From the NCBI GenBank assembly GCA_031581145.1, contig JAVLBP010000034.1:1-7967 (forward strand): a stretch of 7,967 bases of DNA, read 5' to 3'. The translations under genes were made by a program, and so were the position numbers. Below are positions 5,766 through 7,967 of this stretch, in pieces (position 1 is the stretch's first letter; every line of letters starts with the position of its first letter). This DNA comes from UBA8296 sp031581145 (lineage in GTDB: Bacteria; Bacteroidota; Rhodothermia; Balneolales; Balneolaceae). The notes under the pieces were generated by a model. It was given only the letters and a program-made list of their open reading frames with translations. It did not search any database and was not told where the DNA came from.

Positions 5766-7967
5766 ATGGAGCAAACCCCCTACAAAAGCACGCATAAGAT
5801 TAGGCTTGTCACGGCAGCTAGTCTGTTCGACGGCCATGATGCCTCGATTAATATCATGCGGCGGATTCTGCAGTCGTCTGGAGCCGAGGTGATTCATTTG
5901 GGGCATAATCGCTCTGTGAAAGAGATTGTGGACTGTGCGATTCAGGAGGATGTCCAGGGGATTGCCATCTCATCCTATCAGGGTGGGCATATGGAGTTTT
6001 TTACCTACATGATCGAGTTGCTGGCCGAGCAGGGTGCAGGTCATATTAAGGTGTTTGGCGGTGGGGGAGGCGTGATTGTCGATGATGAAATCGCCCAGCT
6101 TCATGCCGCGGGGGTTTCAAGGATATTTTCGGTGGCTGATGGAGCTGCGATGGGGCTTCAGGGGATGATTAATCATATTCTGGAGCAGTGTGATTTTGAT
6201 GTTACAGCGTTGGAGGCACCTGCGGATCATGAGGTGGTGAAGCTGGCAAGGGCGATAACGAAGGCAGAGTTGGATGTCCAAACTGCATCAACTAAGGGTG
6301 AAAAGGCTTCCATATCTGGGAATAAAACGCCACTTGACCAAATCCCCGTCCTAGGCATCACCGGTACAGGCGGCGCAGGCAAAAGCTCGCTCACCGATGA
6401 ACTCATCCGGCGATTCCTCTCCGAATGCCCTGACCTTCGCATCGGCGTGATCAGTATTGACCCGTCCAAGGTTAAAACGGGTGGCGCCCTACTTGGCGAC
6501 CGGATTCGCATGAATGCCATCCAAACGGACCGCGTCTACATGCGCTCCCTTGCGACCCGTGCAAGCGATACGACGATTAGCCCGGCAGTGAAGGCTGCCA
6601 TTCGCCTGGTTAAGGAAGCGGGGTATAATCTCGTCATTGTTGAGACGTCGGGCATTGGCCAAAGTGGTGCGGAGATTCTTCAGGTGGCGGATGTGCCGGT
6701 GTATGTGATGACGCAGGAATTCGGGGCGGCGACTCAGCTCGAAAAGATTAATATGCTTGACCTTGCAGAGTTTGTGGTGCTCAACAAGTTCGAGAAAAAA
6801 GGCTCGCTAGATGCCCTTCGTGATGTTCGCAAGCAAATGCAGCGCAATCGAGGCGAATGGCATGCGGAGTTATCGTCGATGCCCGTCTATCCAACCATCG
6901 CAGCTCAGTTTAATGACGAAGGGGTGAATCGACTCTTTGCTGCGTTAACTGAGCATTTGGCTGCGTCTTATGGCGAATCCTTCAAGCAAGAACGGTTCAC
7001 CAACACCCAGCCTGTGGAGGAGATCACGTCCACCACGATTATGCCAGGCTCTCGAGAGCGGTACCTCTCTGAGATTGCAGACACGGTTCGTGAATACCAT
7101 GCATGGGCAGACAAGCAAATTGATCTGGCTACGAGGCTCGATCAAGTGACGGGCACGATTGCGCAGTTCCAAGAGCAGAAGGACGCCCCGTCCAGAGATC
7201 AATCCACCGCCCAAACCGCCCAATCCACCGCACTCCAACCCCTCCTCGACCTCCAAAAAAGCCTACGAGAACGGCTCGATTATTATTGCCAGCGTATTCT
7301 CGACGACTGGGATGACCTCAAAAAAGTGTACGAGGCGGAGGAGTTTGTCATGACTGTTCGTGACAAGGAGATTCGTCAGCCAATGTACCGCGAGACCCTC
7401 AGTGGCCTCAAAATTCCCCGATTGGCCCTTCCAAAGACCCAAAACTTTGGCGAACGGCTCAAATTTGCCCTCAAAGAGAATATGCCAGGGTATTATCCAT
7501 TCACGGCGGGGGTGTTCAAGCTCAAGCGCGAAGGGGAGGACCCTACCCGAATGTTTGCAGGCGAGGGGACGCCCGACCGAACTAATAAACGATTTCATTA
7601 TTTGAGTGAGGGTATGCCTGCGGCAAGGCTCTCCACAGCATTTGATAGCGTCACCTTGTACGGTGAGGACCCCGACCCGCGACCCGATATCTACGGAAAG
7701 GTGGGGAACTCAGGCGTGAGCATCTGCACGCTGGAGGACATGAAGAAGCTCTACGCAGGATTTGATCTCTGCGACCCAACCACCAGCGTGTCGATGACGA
7801 TCAACGGCCCAGCGCCCATGATTCTGGCCATGTTTTTGAACACCGCCATCGATCAGCAACTCGACAAAAAAGCCAAGGAGCTTGGTCTCAAGTCGCGAGA
7901 AGACCTCCCATCCGATGTGGCAGCAGACGTTCGAGCGTGGACCCTATCGACCGTTCGAGGCACCGTG
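5766..7967 (+). CDS. icmF: fused isobutyryl-CoA mutase (IcmF), 3'-truncated by the window end, 734 codons visible
   Basis: It is an adenosylcobalamin-dependent radical enzyme that interconverts isobutyryl-CoA and n-butyryl-CoA, fused to its own G-protein chaperone. Domain order identifies IcmF. The B12-binding domain (about 10-145) has DGHDASIN with His24 as cobalt ligand. The MeaB/MeaI-like GTPase (about 193-400) has P-loop GTGGAGKS (200-207, Lys206), DPSKVKTGGALLGDR (232-246), ETSGIGQSG (293-301) and NKFE (340-343). A helical linker follows, then the mutase TIM barrel (from about 550; GVFKLKREGEDPTRMFAGEG 582-601). Phe597 in RMFAGEG matches the Phe that marks isobutyryl-CoA mutases, where methylmalonyl-CoA mutase has Tyr. 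ATG 5766 follows AAAAGAGA, a fair ribosome-binding site. About 350 further residues are expected beyond the edge. Odd points are a Q/S/T/A-rich repeat in the linker (478-490) and NKFE where G proteins usually have NKxD. Confidence 0.93.
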   Translation, partial: MEQTPYKSTHKIRLVTAASLFDGHDASINIMRRILQSSGAEVIHLGHNRSVKEIVDCAIQEDVQGIAISSYQGGHMEFFTYMIELLAEQGAGHIKVFGGGGGVIVDDEIAQLHAAGVSRIFSVADGAAMGLQGMINHILEQCDFDVTALEAPADHEVVKLARAITKAELDVQTASTKGEKASISGNKTPLDQIPVLGITGTGGAGKSSLTDELIRRFLSECPDLRIGVISIDPSKVKTGGALLGDRIRMNAIQTDRVYMRSLATRASDTTISPAVKAAIRLVKEAGYNLVIVETSGIGQSGAEILQVADVPVYVMTQEFGAATQLEKINMLDLAEFVVLNKFEKKGSLDALRDVRKQMQRNRGEWHAELSSMPVYPTIAAQFNDEGVNRLFAALTEHLAASYGESFKQERFTNTQPVEEITSTTIMPGSRERYLSEIADTVREYHAWADKQIDLATRLDQVTGTIAQFQEQKDAPSRDQSTAQTAQSTALQPLLDLQKSLRERLDYYCQRILDDWDDLKKVYEAEEFVMTVRDKEIRQPMYRETLSGLKIPRLALPKTQNFGERLKFALKENMPGYYPFTAGVFKLKREGEDPTRMFAGEGTPDRTNKRFHYLSEGMPAARLSTAFDSVTLYGEDPDPRPDIYGKVGNSGVSICTLEDMKKLYAGFDLCDPTTSVSMTINGPAPMILAMFLNTAIDQQLDKKAKELGLKSREDLPSDVAADVRAWTLSTVRGTV
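7200..7231 (+). repeat. 21-bp duplication in the IcmF interdomain linker
   Basis: CAATCCACCGC occurs at 7200-7210 and again at 7221-7231, a 21-bp period that encodes QSTAQTA followed by QSTALQP. It lies in the linker between the G-domain side and the mutase domain, inside a stretch (about 7180-7260) almost free of G on the + strand. It looks like a local in-frame expansion that lengthens a loop. Confidence 0.65.

Noticed and set aside
5742..5768. Upstream TTG start for icmF overlapping the lipoprotein stop (TTGA coupling)
   Set aside because: ATG 5766 has a purine-rich AAAAGAGA just upstream and already gives a normal N-terminal lead before the B12 domain.
5766..7967. Methylmalonyl-CoA mutase with a separate MeaB
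   Set aside because: The domain order (B12 domain first, then G domain, then mutase) in one uninterrupted frame and Phe in RMFAGEG fit IcmF, not MCM plus MeaB.

Overview
The window looks like ordinary chromosomal DNA of a Bacteroidota/Rhodothermota-type bacterium with a moderate GC content. The main taxonomic clue is a lipoprotein of the Big_5 (Ig-like) family common in that group, with the start 'TSC...PTGGPRDTQPP'. Weak Shine-Dalgarno sequences before most starts and a fused isobutyryl-CoA mutase (IcmF) fit. The placement is an inference; no rRNA or other marker is present.

Layout. (1) The last 27 codons of a + strand gene end at 86; the peptide resembles a crotonase C-terminus. (2) Four genes follow on the minus strand. 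In transcription order they are pncB (3940-2489, nicotinate phosphoribosyltransferase), pncA (2333-1686, nicotinamidase), a DAO-type FAD oxidoreductase (1569-502, GTG start) and a small one-helix membrane protein (449-111). PncA and PncB are consecutive steps of NAD salvage (nicotinamide to nicotinate to NaMN). The other two genes have no established link to the pathway. (3) A 56-bp divergent region separates pncB from the + strand genes. These are a large Ig-like lipoprotein (3997-5745) and, 20 bp later, icmF (5766 to beyond the window end). icmF reads B12-binding domain, MeaB-like G domain, linker, mutase domain, and stays open for 734 codons to the last base.

There is no gene-free stretch over 300 bp, and I see no RNA gene, CRISPR array, insertion sequence or phage gene. 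I do not see a new defence or mobile system here. The notable features are small-scale. Short tandem duplications with units that are multiples of 3 bp (15, 18 and 21 bp) occur in coding and spacer DNA, including an array that copies the pncA stop codon. G/C strand asymmetry flips sharply inside single genes. The pncB-pncA spacer is very G-rich on the transcript strand. Two dyad symmetries lie next to NAD-salvage promoter regions.
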